Origin: Trissonchulus latispiculum
Taxonomy: Eukaryota > Nematoda > Enoplea > Enoplida > Ironidae
Direction: 5' to 3'
Length of the DNA: 64,000 nt
NCBI GenBank assembly: GCA_030248195.1
Contig: JASAND010032069.1
Location: 62,001 to 126,000 of the forward strand
The notes beneath the pieces are model-generated. The model was given only the letters and a program-made list of their open reading frames with translations. It ran no database searches and was not told the origin of the DNA. Shown here in pieces: positions 1 to 10,107 of the stretch (positions are counted from its first letter, which is position 1; each line of letters begins with the position of its first letter). The position numbers were made by a program, and so were the translations under genes.

Positions 1-318
1 CATACTGAGGAATCAAGCATCGTCGACAAAAGTACTTTTTCCCATGTCCTCCACGCTGATGACTCAGCAGTCGATCTAGGTGTTTGATCCAGGAGTAGTG
101 ACCCTTATATAGTAGCAAATCAATATGTTTCTTATCATTGCGCTTTGATTTATATAGCGGCACTATTTCGGATTTCTCCCATGGCGTCTAGGGTCAGGAA
201 AGCCTTCAACCTCAGTTAAGAATGCAATCTCATCTGAGGCGCAAAAAGCACATCGGGCGTCTTCCTTCTTTGTTATCGGAATAAGTGACAAATTGGCTCT
301 AGTATGATCTTTGTCACT
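1..318 (-). pseudogene. Fragment of a type-B DNA polymerase-associated (Polinton- or virus-like) protein, runs off left edge
   Basis: Read on the minus strand from about 178 to 1, one frame is open and contains HIDLLLYKGHYSWIKHLDRL followed by a Cys pair in KKYFCRRCL. I know this pattern (a short hydrophobic strand, HY-x-WIK-x-L-x-RLL, then a CxxC finger start) from large uncharacterised proteins that carry DNA polymerase B domains in Polinton/Maverick-like elements and some invertebrate loci. The second half of the finger and any polymerase domain would lie left of the window. Upstream, from about 318 to 165, another frame is open and holds a CAFC pair; it ends at a stop, so at least one frameshift separates the two pieces. 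This looks like a decayed copy. It could instead be exons of a host gene derived from such an element. The family call is from memory of the motif only. Confidence 0.42.
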
Positions 319-1515
319 AATTCTTACCTGGATTCAGTTTCAGTGTCTTGTAATTGTAGAACACTGAACTTTTCCTGGACACCAGCTGCATGCAACTATA
401 GCTGTACTCTAAAATATATATACTTGATGAAGCATGTGAAATTGATATAAAAGTTCAAAATTAAGTAAGCATAACTAGTTATCTATCAGATGATAAAACT
501 TGTCCAGTTATTCGTAAATGCGTAGGAATTATTTGGTGCTATTTGGTGTTATTATTGTTATTATGTATGCTGTTATTTGGTGCCATTTCGAAGATGTGAG
601 TCAATTACTCCAAAGTACTGTGGTAGAATCGGTTGAAACTTTGCGCATTATAGGTTAGTGAGTGTACAAGATGTGCAGAAATCTAGGTCTCGATACAATG
701 TTTGGAAATGCTAGATTGACTTCTCGAAGTATGAATGGTGATCACTCCAAAAAGCTCATAGACAGTTGTAAGCGCATACTGAGCGAAGGAAGTGCCATAT
801 CGAAAAACGGATTTTTATTCGGATGCAGCAGGTCAAATAACAACTATAAACACCTTTTCGGTAAAATCGGAGACAAAAACTTTTGACCCCATTTTTACTG
901 CGCTTAGCTAGCTTTTCAAGCCTAAAAAGGGTTCTTTCTTAAGAGAGTTTGCTAGCACACTAACCAGAAAACCAAAGCCCTCGAAACTTGCCCACAGTTT
1001 GCGCCTATTGGAGCCTAATAATTGGTAAAAAGCCGAAGTAGGCTATGGTCTGTCAATTTTAATTAGACTAAAAACGGCGCACGGTCACTTCGAAACTCTT
1101 TACCAAATTTCAAACGTTGACCTGGGATTGTTAAAGAAGCAAACAACGTTCGAAAGACAAATACTTTTAGTATTTAGTACGAATAGCAGTTAACACTCGT
1201 GGCAACAAGTTTTAGCATTGATCAAACCATTAATTAATTAATTATTAATCCACCTGATTAATGGATTAATCCACCAGAGTTTCAAAAAACTTTTTGAAAA
1301 ACTTTTAGCATAAAAAATTGGACTTTGGTGTAGTGTCAGAATCGATGTGGGTTAGATATAATAATACCCACTACGAACTATTTTACCTTGATATGTTTGC
1401 TAATCATATGCCAAAAGGTAGGTCTCTCTGAAGAAGTTGGGCGAAACCGTACGTAGCCCCCCCTTAAAAGGATAGTTGGGAAAATCGTTGAAATGTGAAG
1501 AAAATCATATTTTAC
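319..1515. other. AT-rich stretch, nothing assigned
   Basis: No convincing gene or repeat boundary. At 330-370 the minus strand has a short coding-like run ending in a good donor (CCAG|GTAAGA), which may be another exon of the locus to its right or part of the polymerase-like fragment. The AT-rich core around 1220-1320 holds repeated TTAATTAATTA. The short open frame at 662-886 has no recognisable domain and is probably chance. Confidence 0.4.
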
Positions 1516-1919
1516 CTTAATAATCGTATCCATATCTTCGTCGTCTGATACGATGCCGATATACTCGTATTTTCTGGTATGCTTTAGCTTGTCGAAAACA
1601 ATGGCTGGTTCATTGTTATCATCCTTACTCTCTCTTTCCTTGAAAAGATAACAAAATCTGCAAGCAAATATCTATGTGATTATTCTTAGTATTCTAGTAT
1701 AAGTATTCTAGTAGCAAGTCGTTAAATCTTCACCTAGCGTACACTGTCACTATCTTGAGTAAGGTTAGACTTATGTGATTGATCAAGTATACTCAATATT
1801 AAAAATCGTATAAGAGTACAATATTTTTCTTACCGATGCCTTACCAATACCTTACGCATGAGTCGAATCATTATCAGCTGGATCGGTATTTTAGGTTTCC
1901 TGACCCGGAAGATCTTCCT
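1516..1919 (-). CDS. Two splice-flanked candidate exons of an unknown minus-strand gene (1851-1919, 1516-1638)
   Basis: Exon A (1919 down to 1851, 69 nt) follows a strong acceptor (CTTTCTCTGCAG) and ends at AAG|GTATTG. It reads 23 very basic residues (RKIFRVRKPKIPIQ...RLMRK). Exon B (1638 down to 1516, 123 nt) follows TTTTCAAG and ends at AAG|GTAAAA. It reads 41 residues, rich in charge (ERESKDDNNEP... and IVSDDEDMDTIIK). Both exons are multiples of three, and their phases (0/0) join cleanly. Codon composition is less AT-biased than the surroundings. No domain is recognised, and the upstream and downstream exons were not found. The basic stretch followed by an acidic tail could be the cytoplasmic side of a membrane protein, but that is speculation. 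Confidence 0.4.
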
Positions 1920-2814
1920 CTGCAGAGAAAGCAGGAATGCTGATAATGATGACGAGTATACTCATCGTTATTGACGTGTGGCCAATTCGGGTGATCCATT
2001 GATCAAGCAAGCAGCAAAAACTAACAAAGTTTCAGAGAAAGTGTTGTAGGAAAAGTGAAAGTATTAGCTTTAATAACAAGAATTAGGTTATTGTTTTGCA
2101 ACTATTTTTGGGTTTAATTAAGAGATGATTGGCGCAATCTCTGACTTCTTTTCTTTATCGTTAATTACATTCAAAGTTAAGGGTTGAGCAATGATTTGCT
2201 CTGATTTTATAAACTTTTATAATTATGGTGTTTATATTACATTCTTGATCCTAAATTCCAGAGTGTGTCCGTTTTTGAAGTGATGTGATACTATTATTAC
2301 AATCTCTTAGTTTCGTGACAATCTTCTTTTCAAAACTCTTTGTGTTACTAGAACAATCTTAGAAATTCAGTTGCTACCTTTTAAGAAACTGTAGAAATAA
2401 TTTGTTTTACTGATTAGCGAATGGTATGCGCAAGTTTTTCTTATCTGATAGGAAACTTTATTCTTGTGTAGTATTAACCATTAAAAGTTTTAAAATAAAT
2501 ATTCATTATGACATTCTATCTATCTGAAGCATTTTTAGGAACTCATATGTATGATTCTTATTCAAGCTTTATTGCTGTTCACATATGACTACAGGGTAGA
2601 TCTATTATAATTGCTCTTTAGTCACAGTCACCAACCAAGCCCCACATCTAGGTTGAGTTAAATTCATACAGTTGTTGAATAAACCCACATTAGAATAGAT
2701 TAAGTTCATATAACTCTCTACTCGGCTCACAGTTGCCCACGTTTAGGTTCAAGTTAATCGTAGTTGTACTTGTTCCTACTGTTTTCCACTGGGCCCACAG
2801 TTGCTGACAGTCAA
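1920..2814. other. Non-coding, AT-rich
   Basis: No gene seen. Around 2640-2770 the phrase 'CACAGTTG/CCCACATTTAGGTT' recurs in loose form (CCCACATCTAGGTTGAGTTAA, CCCACATTAGAATAG, GCCCACGTTTAGGTT), which may be a degenerate short tandem repeat next to the dispersed repeat that starts at about 2815. Confidence 0.35.
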
Positions 2815-3000
2815 CGTCGTTTGCCTCGGGTGTGATTGCGGCCACTGGTCAATAACCGTACACCGACTTGGCTTGGGGATCACATTTTCTATCCGTGGTC
2901 TTCGCTTCTCCGCTTCTTGTCCACTTTCAAAGGACTGCGGAGAGCAACACCATGTAGTCCTCATGTAGTGCCTTGGTGGTGGATGAGTCCGTAGCAAAAA
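2815..3000 (+). repeat. Dispersed repeat (SINE-like), copy 1
   Basis: This segment is related in the same orientation to 18120-18312. Shared landmarks, in order, are GTGAYTGCGG, CAATAACCGTA, CTTGGGGATCA, TCTTCG, CTCCGC, CTGCGGAGAGCA and a closing GKGATGAG/GTGAGCCC followed by an A-rich tail. The A-rich 3' end and dispersed occurrence suggest a SINE or a LINE 3' end. No A/B box was identified with confidence. Confidence 0.5.
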
Positions 3001-3602
3001 ATTGCATGAGTAAACACAATGGTGTGGAATTTTCCGAACTTCTGTCTTACTTAGTCTGTGACTTCCCATTTATTATGTCATTGCGATTAAGAACAAGCAA
3101 TGGACTTGTGCTTGCAAAATTGATTGTGTTTGTGCAGAATCTCCAAGTGTGAAAATATACGCCTTATTTCCTTCGATATCTATTCAAATTAATGAGAGAA
3201 AGGAGAGGATCTGATCCAGCACGCAAGAAGGAAGGCTGCGCCGATAAGTTTATTTTGGAATTAACTTTAAATTTTGGTTTAATTTTTTATCTTCTTGATA
3301 CATCTGGTCTTATCGACCTTTTAAACACTTTTGCATTAGCCAAAACTATATAAGCATAGTTAATTTTTAGAAGATAGCTAGAATTCTTTGACGTATATTA
3401 AGTGAGAGATCAGCTGCACTTTTGGTTCGTATGTGTTAGCTAGTTCCTCCTCAGAAGTAAATTCATGAACGCTACGGCTACTGTACAATTGTTTTTATAC
3501 CCAAAGCCAATTCTGTTTTACTAGTTTACGATGTGTTAATCCTACGTTTTCAAGTGTGGAATGCAGAAGCATACCGTACCGTAACCATGTTGCCATATCT
3601 AG

Positions 3603-4885
3603 TTAAACATGACAATATTGGGAAATGACATCGGCTATTTTACTTCTTACTTCTTTTTGTTTTACTGGTCTCATTATCGGGTCTTGTAGGAAATTCACGG
3701 GACCGTTTGTTGCAGCTAACAATAACAAACTGCTTCTAACGAGCGTTAATAAGCAGAAGTTAAATCTGATTTGATTTTGTTTTGGACCAATAGCATGCAT
3801 AGGCCTCTTGCTGCATCTTGGATGGAATTAATTTATATTCCATACAATATCTTGGATGGAATTAATTTATAATTTCATGCAAAGTCACTAATACTTTCTC
3901 GGAATTTTACAAAAAAATAGATTTAAACGGAAGATTAAATTGTTGACTGATTTTCAGGAGCAGCTACCTGGTTAGTATGGCAGTTCTCGCCCCGCAAATC
4001 AAGCCAGCCGTTGTCCATAACTACAAAACAACCGACGACACAACCAAGCGTGTCCCAAACAATCGGCCACAGAAGACATCCCTTGGCCCCCGTCCCAAGA
4101 ATCTCTCCTTCTATAACATTGACACTGTTCTGACATATACCGCATGTCTGTTAATGTACTGTTCATGCATGTATGGAACCAAACTTTCGTCCAGCCTGGA
4201 CCAACAAACTTTGATTTCACCAAACGAATGTGAATCTGGTGCAAGCCTGCACCATCACTAGTCTTCCCCCCCTTGTCACAATTTTCCGAGAGTTAAGGGG
4301 CGGCCGCTTACGGGTGAGTGCTGCCGAGGTGCGTTCATCACATAGACGGTGATGGGCAAATCTTCAGCCTTGGTAATCGCCTCGGGTAATTGTAATGACA
4401 ATTATTCGGTGTCTGCTACACCCACAGGCAAACTTACAAATTATATTTCAGCTGACACTACTCCTAACAGGTGCACATCCAACTGGAGTGGGGCGTACGG
4501 AAAAAATTATGAAATTTTGCGCAACCGTTCAATGCAAGGTTTTGTGTAAAGTCTCCGGCTTGACTAGCTAATTGCTATGTATAGAAGGACGCGCAGTAAA
4601 GTTTTAGGTTGAGCTTGTACTTGGGCTGTCAATGTGGTTGGTGGCGTTTCTACCTTATTTCACCATGCCCCGATTTTTGATTATTTTTTTGTATTTTGAG
4701 AAGGTTTGTTTGAACTTTATGTAGTTTTCTGATTCTAGTTTTGGGTGCCTGCATAATGTAAATCTAAAACTGTTTGTATTTTGTTTTAATCCGTAATAAA
4801 CCCGCGAAGTTCTTTCGTTGTCGACAGTTTTCTGCAGTAGGTCCGGTTAAGCGAAAGAGTTGAGTCGGACTTACACACACTCCAA
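3603..4885. other. Left-arm sequence without a recognisable gene
   Basis: Several short open frames occur here on both strands (for example 3977-4261 plus and 3999-4244 minus), but none shows a domain. The 3600-4090 part is shared with the right arm, whereas 4090-4885 is present only in the left arm. It may be an insertion, or a deletion may have happened on the right; no clear target duplication was found. Confidence 0.3.
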
Positions 4886-5206
4886 AACCTGCAATTCTTC
4901 CATTCATTTCGTGACAACTCAGTCAAAACTCTACACTAGATCCGCGAATTGTTACTGAAACAATAAGCCTGCTGCGATCGGGTTTTTTATGTCTATGTTT
5001 TACGTTTAGTGAACAGGCCAGTCCCACTGGATGAATTTACCCAATGAAGTACCCAGCTGGCGCTGGAAAAAGCAGGTGTTTTAAAACAGACAGCAAATGA
5101 CTATTCAATTGAGCATCTGAAAATTCCTTCCTGCGATCTCCCCATAGTCTGGAACTGTAATATCAAAGGAAATTGCCGCTCATAGCAGTAACACGATTAA
5201 TACTAC

Positions 5207-5592
5207 CAAGAGTACATAATAATAAGAGTATGCCACTAGGCAAGCTCTATGTTATCAGAGCAAAAACTATGCTCTGCACGCTAACGGCCCACCCCCCCCC
5301 GCAAATCAGACCCATCACTTCAAAGAATTTTGAGCGCTATGATTGTGTTCTAAAGCTCGAAGCAGGCACAAAATTCGCGCAAGCACTGCTTGTGTTTTCG
5401 AGCTTAAGCACATAAACATAGAGCGAGTGAGCGTACCCCCGTTTCGACTAGGTACTGATTTGCGGGGGGGGGGGGGGGTCACTAGGGTCTGATTTGCGGG
5501 GGGGGGGTGGGCCGTTAGCGTGCAGAGCATAGTTTTTGCTCTGATAACATAGAGCTTGCCTAGTGGCATACTCTTATTATTATGTACTCTTG
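5207..5592. mobile_element. CAAGAG-terminus MITE, subtype A (copy 1)
   Basis: A 386-bp element with inverted ends CAAGAGTACATAATAATAAG (left) and its near-perfect reverse complement (right), flanked by the perfect 7-bp duplication ATACTAC at 5200-5206 and 5593-5599. The inverted arms run for about 90 bp and hold an internal hairpin (GCTCT...AGAGC) and end at long C/G runs. The core is unique. There is no coding capacity, so it must be mobilised in trans. The opposite arm of the large inverted repeat has the unoccupied site (single GTAGTAT at 16616-16622). It is very similar to the copy at 49381-49758 and related to 12119-12460. Confidence 0.9.
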
Positions 5593-5925
5593 ATACTACT
5601 GAATACTGCATGAATAATTTTCAGAAGTTGACGAACGCGAAAAATGCTCGTCATCATCAATTCCACAGGAAAATTTGGAAAAATTAAAAAATCTTAAGAA
5701 CTTTCTTAAACCATTGAAATCACTGAATTTCAGATTACACCCTACTAAAATATGGGTGCAGTTGGATCACTCTATAAACCCTAACCTAACCACTCTGTTT
5801 TGAGGGGGGATTGCGGAAAAGAACCAAGATTTTCGCTCTACAGCATTACTGGAAACCGCGAGCTACGTAAGCTAAAAAAGTTTTGTTGCAGCATCATGAA
5901 ATTGGTTTCATTCAGTCTGTGCTAG

Positions 5926-7758
5926 TTTTTTTTCGCTTAGTGCCACACCCCAGTCGCTTTCGCTTGGAGGGGTAGTGCACCTACCCAGGAGGGTATCTCA
6001 CCGGGTGTTGAGCCGCAGATCTGGCACTGAATAATTGCTGCATGCAATTATTCGAGGCGTCATCGCCGGGGCAGAAGTGACTACGCTGCTTCCACCGCAT
6101 CGAATTCACCCGTTGACTCCACCAAGTAGGGGTTTCCCCCCAAAAGACGGCCAACTCCTTGCAAATCTCGGATAACACAATTAGTAATTATCTCCTGGGT
6201 GGAATGTGTGGTTATGGTACAGCTGTACCAATTAATATGCTAGCTTGTTTTATGGTCGTCTGGCCACAGACAAGTTTGGTTCGAAGATGTTAGAAGTAAT
6301 TGAAACATTGAACAATGCAGAATTTGATCATTCAGACAGAAATTTTCGTGTTTGCGGCCGACGCGAATGCAGAGGGTACCTTCTCCCCTCTGGTCAGCCT
6401 GAGATAAATGCATGATTCAGTTTATTGCGAATTGACTTCCATATTTAATTACATCAATTAATTTAAAATCCTTTTCTTTCTAATGTAATATTCAATATGT
6501 AATAATAAGGTATGTAATTAATATGATCTACATTTTATGTTTAAATGTCAGCTTAATTTTGCTAAAGAATTTCCCGGTGGCATATCCCTTTCAATGGGTC
6601 AAGCGAAAGTTTGCCTTCAACAGCGAACTAAATTGTTATACTCCTCACTTTCGCTTCTTTATAGCGGGACATTTCCATCCCCCATGCCTGTTTCTAGTTT
6701 CTAGTTCTCACTTAGGTGTTCTGAACGCTTCTAATTCTGCTGCCAGCATTGAAATGCACAAATTAAAATTCCAAATACGTTTACCTTTTGTCCCCATACA
6801 GCTAATCACAAACCCAAAGAATAGTTACTCCAGGGCCACTTCCAGATAATGAGATTTTTGAAATAGCTATGTATTTGCCAGCAAGTTTCCTTATGTAATT
6901 CCATCTTTCCAACGGTGTTTAACAAACCATGTTTCCAAGTGTGTTTAACCAACCGTCACCAAATCAAGAAATCTGGCAAAGACATAATTTGTTAATTGTA
7001 TTAGTGACCTTTATAATTCCATAATTATATGCTTATTGTATTCCAAAATCAGGTTAACGGCATTTCACATTTGATTGGCTCTATGCCGAAACTAGAAGAT
7101 TTTTAATTTCAATTTTGCAAAATTTAATTCTCTTATATGTAATTTCCGATGAGATATCGCCGGAAATATTCTGATCCTTATTATGCAATCAAAGCTATAA
7201 ATTAATCTGATTTTCTCTATGTAGGTAAGATTACTTTTTGTTTTCCCTCATAGATAGACTGTTAAGTTAATCTAAAAATTCCAAAACACTTATCTGTTAA
7301 TCCATAATGGCCGCCCAGGTCAGAGTTCATAGCAGGATCCAATCAAATGTGTCCCAAAAAACTTCATTTTCAGGATACAATTTTTACGAAGATTACATGA
7401 GCCATTGCTCAAATGCAGTTTAAATTTTCTTTGTTCGCACATTCTCAATAATCCTGTACAGCTCAGACGAAATGGAAGCGACAATCTGGGACCGAATCTC
7501 CCAAAAGTCGAACCAGGGCCCGAAGAATCTCTTCATGCTCCGGTACAACTCTACCTATATTTAAATATCCACTGAAGCGAATTATAATCACAATTGGCAA
7601 TTGATATTGACAATTGTTAAAAACGGTATTGATGACTTGATGAGTCATGTAAACTGCAATAACTGATATCAGACGAATTTGAAGAACCAACTAAAAAACT
7701 GTAGCGCTAATTCAGCATAATGTAAAATTAACCAAATTTGCTGTAATCGATAAATATC
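5926..7758 (-). mobile_element. Non-LTR retroposon insertion (5'-truncated) inside the left arm
   Basis: The insert is flanked by direct repeats GTCTGTGCTAG at 5915-5925 and 7759-7769; the right arm of the large inverted repeat holds one intact copy (reverse complement at 16256-16266), so the site was empty there. The left end begins with a T run, meaning a poly(A) tail on the minus strand, as expected for target-primed reverse transcription. Near the tail the minus strand has a short open frame (6178 down to 5981) without a clear domain; it may be the C terminus of a LINE protein. The remainder (6200-7750) shows no recognisable reverse transcriptase, so most of the element is missing or unfamiliar, or the insert is composite. 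Confidence 0.65.
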
Positions 7759-7847
7759 GTCTGTGCTAGTTGTTTATTTTAACGAAACTTAATTGAGAAT
7801 GTCTGTTAGTATTATATTATTATCATTTCTGTGAACGTCCTTCTTTC

Positions 7848-8322
7848 GTCTGTACTGGTCTTGTACAACGTAGGACCCAACTGTTTCTTCCGACTACAGT
7901 GTAACGTCCTTCCCAATGCAACCGAAACTTTCCTTTAACTCCAATATTCTTTACAAATACTTTGGAGCCTTTGCGAATATTGGGGCCTCTCGCATTCCGG
8001 TTATAGTTACTTTCTTGTCTTGTCTGGCAGATTTTAGGTTTAGTCTGCCGTCTTTTTGTACTTGTTTTATCTGTTCAGATAATTTTTGAACATAGGCCTG
8101 ATGATTCGGATTGGTTCCCGGCGGTTCAGATCTCCACATATCCAATGGAGTAATCATGGTTGTGCCGGTTTCCATTGAGTATGGGCTTACTTTAGTGGAT
8201 GCATGAGCCGCCAACCTGTATGCCATTAGTACGGGCGGTAGATAGTCTTCCCAGTTTTGAGGATCGCTGTGAGCGTGAGGGGCTAGCATGTGTGCCAGAG
8301 ATCTATTGATGCCTTCTTTTAT
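7848..8322 (-). pseudogene. Ty3/gypsy integrase C-terminal fragment (left arm copy)
   Basis: On the minus strand, from KEGINRSLAHMLAPHAH onward, the translation shows the end of a retroviral-type integrase core (WEDYLP, LMAYR, STKVSPYSMETG) followed by the linker (EQIKQVQK). After a frameshift near 8020 it continues into the C-terminal GPY/F-like region (a frame giving RLHWEG and VVGRNSW). The catalytic Asp/Asp part is absent: homology stops abruptly at 8322 against AT-rich sequence, at the same point as in the right arm. So the arms share one truncated integrase, duplicated after truncation. The left copy keeps a Trp (DMWRS) where the right copy has a stop, but has its own frameshift. It is not functional. 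Confidence 0.8.
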
Positions 8323-8648
8323 GCCAAATTACAGCCATATAGCTCGCACCAGTGATAAAATTTTCCTTTCGTTAGCCAAAAATTTTAACGATATAGTGAT
8401 ATTTAACGCCCCAAATTGTCAAGGCTTTAAATAGGTAATTTGTTGCCATACATTAATCAAATGTCATTATATAGGAAATTGCAAAATCTGAGGCTGTAAA
8501 GGCTAAAAATAAATGGTCTAATTTTATTCCGTTTAAAATAGTATTACAAACATAAAAAAGTATAATTGTAATAGTTAGTAAAATGAGATGCTAAAAATAG
8601 GCGTTACACAAAAGATATAGTTTTAATTCCAGCTTAAAACCAGGCAAA

Positions 8649-9105
8649 ACATAACAACAACAGACCACAGATCGGAAGTCTAACGATAACAGCTAACTAT
8701 ATCTGGGGAGAAACCTAGATACATAGAATCCTCTAATATGTCATGCCAACTATATACAGCGTTTTTTAAAGAAGGTACTCGTACGAATCTCAAGATGTTG
8801 GAAACTAATTTTCGTTACACTACTCCCTCCTCTGAAGAAAAACCTGTATCTATAGTTTTATTAACAATTAATTCATACGAACAAACGGTCTAAACTTAAC
8901 AGATGAAAAATTCATGTAACCATTTTAGAAGCATCAAAGCATCAGGCCATCCTCAAACCACAGATCGGAAGTTTAACAATAACAGCTAACTATATCTGGG
9001 GAGAAACATAGATACCTAGTATCCTCTAATATGTCATGCCAACTATATATAGCAAATTTAAACAAGGTACTCGTACGAATCTCATGATGTTGGAAACTAA
9101 TTTTA
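8649..9105. repeat. Direct duplication of about 150 bp (8664-8815 and 8957-9105)
   Basis: Both segments run ACCACAGATCGGAAGT, AACAGCTAACTATATCTGGG, TAATATGTCATGCCAACTAT, GGTACTCGTACGAATCTCA and GTTGGAAACTAATTTT in order with scattered differences. The first continues as CGTTACACTA, while the second runs straight into the LINE reading frame at 9105. A CGTTACACCA reappears after that LINE fragment at 9940. This pattern suggests that the LINE piece is inserted in, or recombined with, the second unit. Confidence 0.6.
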
Positions 9106-9922
9106 CCAACCAAATTACCAACCCACTCGAACTCAACGCGCTCCTGTTTGCTGACGATGCTTGTTTGTTGGCAGAAACAGCAACGGACCTACAAACCGCA
9201 GTCACGGCATTTGATTCAGTTGCTACGGACTTCGGGCTTGAAGTTAGCCTTACCAAAACCAAATTCATGTGTTTTGGGTCGAGCAGGCTTATGTTTCCCT
9301 TAGCGGAACTGTACTCCAACAGGTAACTGACATAAACTACTTTGGAAGCAGTATTTCTCACCATGGAGCGATTTACCCTAAAATAACGCGCAGACTCCAA
9401 ACCGCCGGCATGGTCTTCAAAGGTCTACGCTCTGTCTGGAAGGACTCTCACCTCCATCCGGCTGCGAAGCTGAAACTGTATCACGCTACAGTTGTCCCTG
9501 CCATGCTATACAGCTGTGAAACCTGTAACACCAAGTTGGCTGATCTGCATCGCATCGATGTAGCACACAACAACTTCTTGCGGTATACGCTGGGCATATC
9601 GAGACGGCAGCGTGTTAATATCTCCATCCTTCATGAGCTTGCTTCTTTCTATGCTAGCAGCAGAGTTGAGCTGGCCAGATTGCGATGGCTGGGGCATATC
9701 GCCCGCCTACCCGACATCCGGATCCCAAAACTGGCCCTGTTTGGTCGAGTCCCTAATGAGCGGAGACCTCCCGGGCGCCCTCACCTACGCTGGCGGGACT
9801 GTGTCCTCCCGGCTCTACGGGGTGTCCAGAACTGGTATGATTTGGTTCAGGACAGATCCAGCTGGAAAAGATGGTTGGCAGAACGCGGCGGCATCCATGG
9901 ACGTCCTCGTCTAGGCCATTAA
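9036..9922 (+). pseudogene. Reverse transcriptase C-terminal fragment of an RTE/CR1-like LINE
   Basis: The first frame (9036-9300) contains the polymerase active-site block ALLFADDACLLA, followed by the block with SLTKTKFMCFG. The frame then shifts near 9290-9310 into 9269-9922, which gives VTDINYFGSSISHHG (the usual 'F-K-YLGS' block), the thumb and the characteristic tail: YSCETC, RRQRVNISILHELA, RLRWLGHIARLPD, GRPHLRWRDC and DRSSWKRW, ending in a stop. This tail is typical of LINEs whose remnants read 'RLRWFGHVxRM...GRPRxRW'. Upstream of the FADD block the sequence is the duplicated non-RT segment, so the endonuclease and RT fingers are missing. It sits head-to-tail just ahead of the L1/Tx1-like LINE. 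Confidence 0.85.
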
Positions 9923-9955
9923 GTCAAGTAAGTCAATCTTCGTTACACCATCAAA

Positions 9956-10072
9956 ATGCTGCAGGTTCCGGCGTTACGACAGGAGCTCGCAGACCCCTTT
10001 AGACCTGTCGGCACCTCCACCAAACGGCCCATGACTCCCAGTGAAGAATCCCGAGATAAGCGGCTGAAATAA
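9956..10072 (+). pseudogene. Probable C terminus of ORF1 of the L1/Tx1-like LINE
   Basis: A 39-codon open end (MLQVPALRQELADPFRPVG...ESRDKRLK, stop at 10070) lies 36 bp before the ORF2 start. A Ser/Pro/basic-rich tail directly ahead of an endonuclease ORF is the usual ORF1-ORF2 arrangement of L1/Tx1 clade elements. The upstream part of ORF1 is missing, apparently replaced by the RTE-like fragment. Inference from position and composition. Confidence 0.4.
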
Positions 10073-10107
10073 AAAGCTTCAATTTCGTTGTGCTATGCGT
10101 CATAGTT

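Larger units (their letters stand above)
3200..8735 (+). repeat. Left arm of a large imperfect inverted repeat
   Basis: The sequence from 3200 (AAGGAGAGGATCTGATCC...) matches the reverse complement of the sequence ending at 20447. Matches follow in register at 3200-3320/20330-20447, 3420-3800/19830-20240, 4000-4090/19583-19700, 4885-5110/19375-19580, 5120-5925/16250-16690, 7770-8735/14640-16225. Arm-specific differences are: 4090-4885 (absent on the right), a MITE at 5207-5592, a retroposon at 5926-7758, and loss of most of 15575-16210. The arm carries a gypsy integrase fragment reading leftward (outward). Identity was judged by eye, not calculated. Confidence 0.85.

Noticed and set aside
5460..5510. 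Long G runs as G-quadruplex regulatory elements
   Set aside because: They are recurring internal parts of the CAAGAG MITE in several copies, so they are best explained as element sequence.
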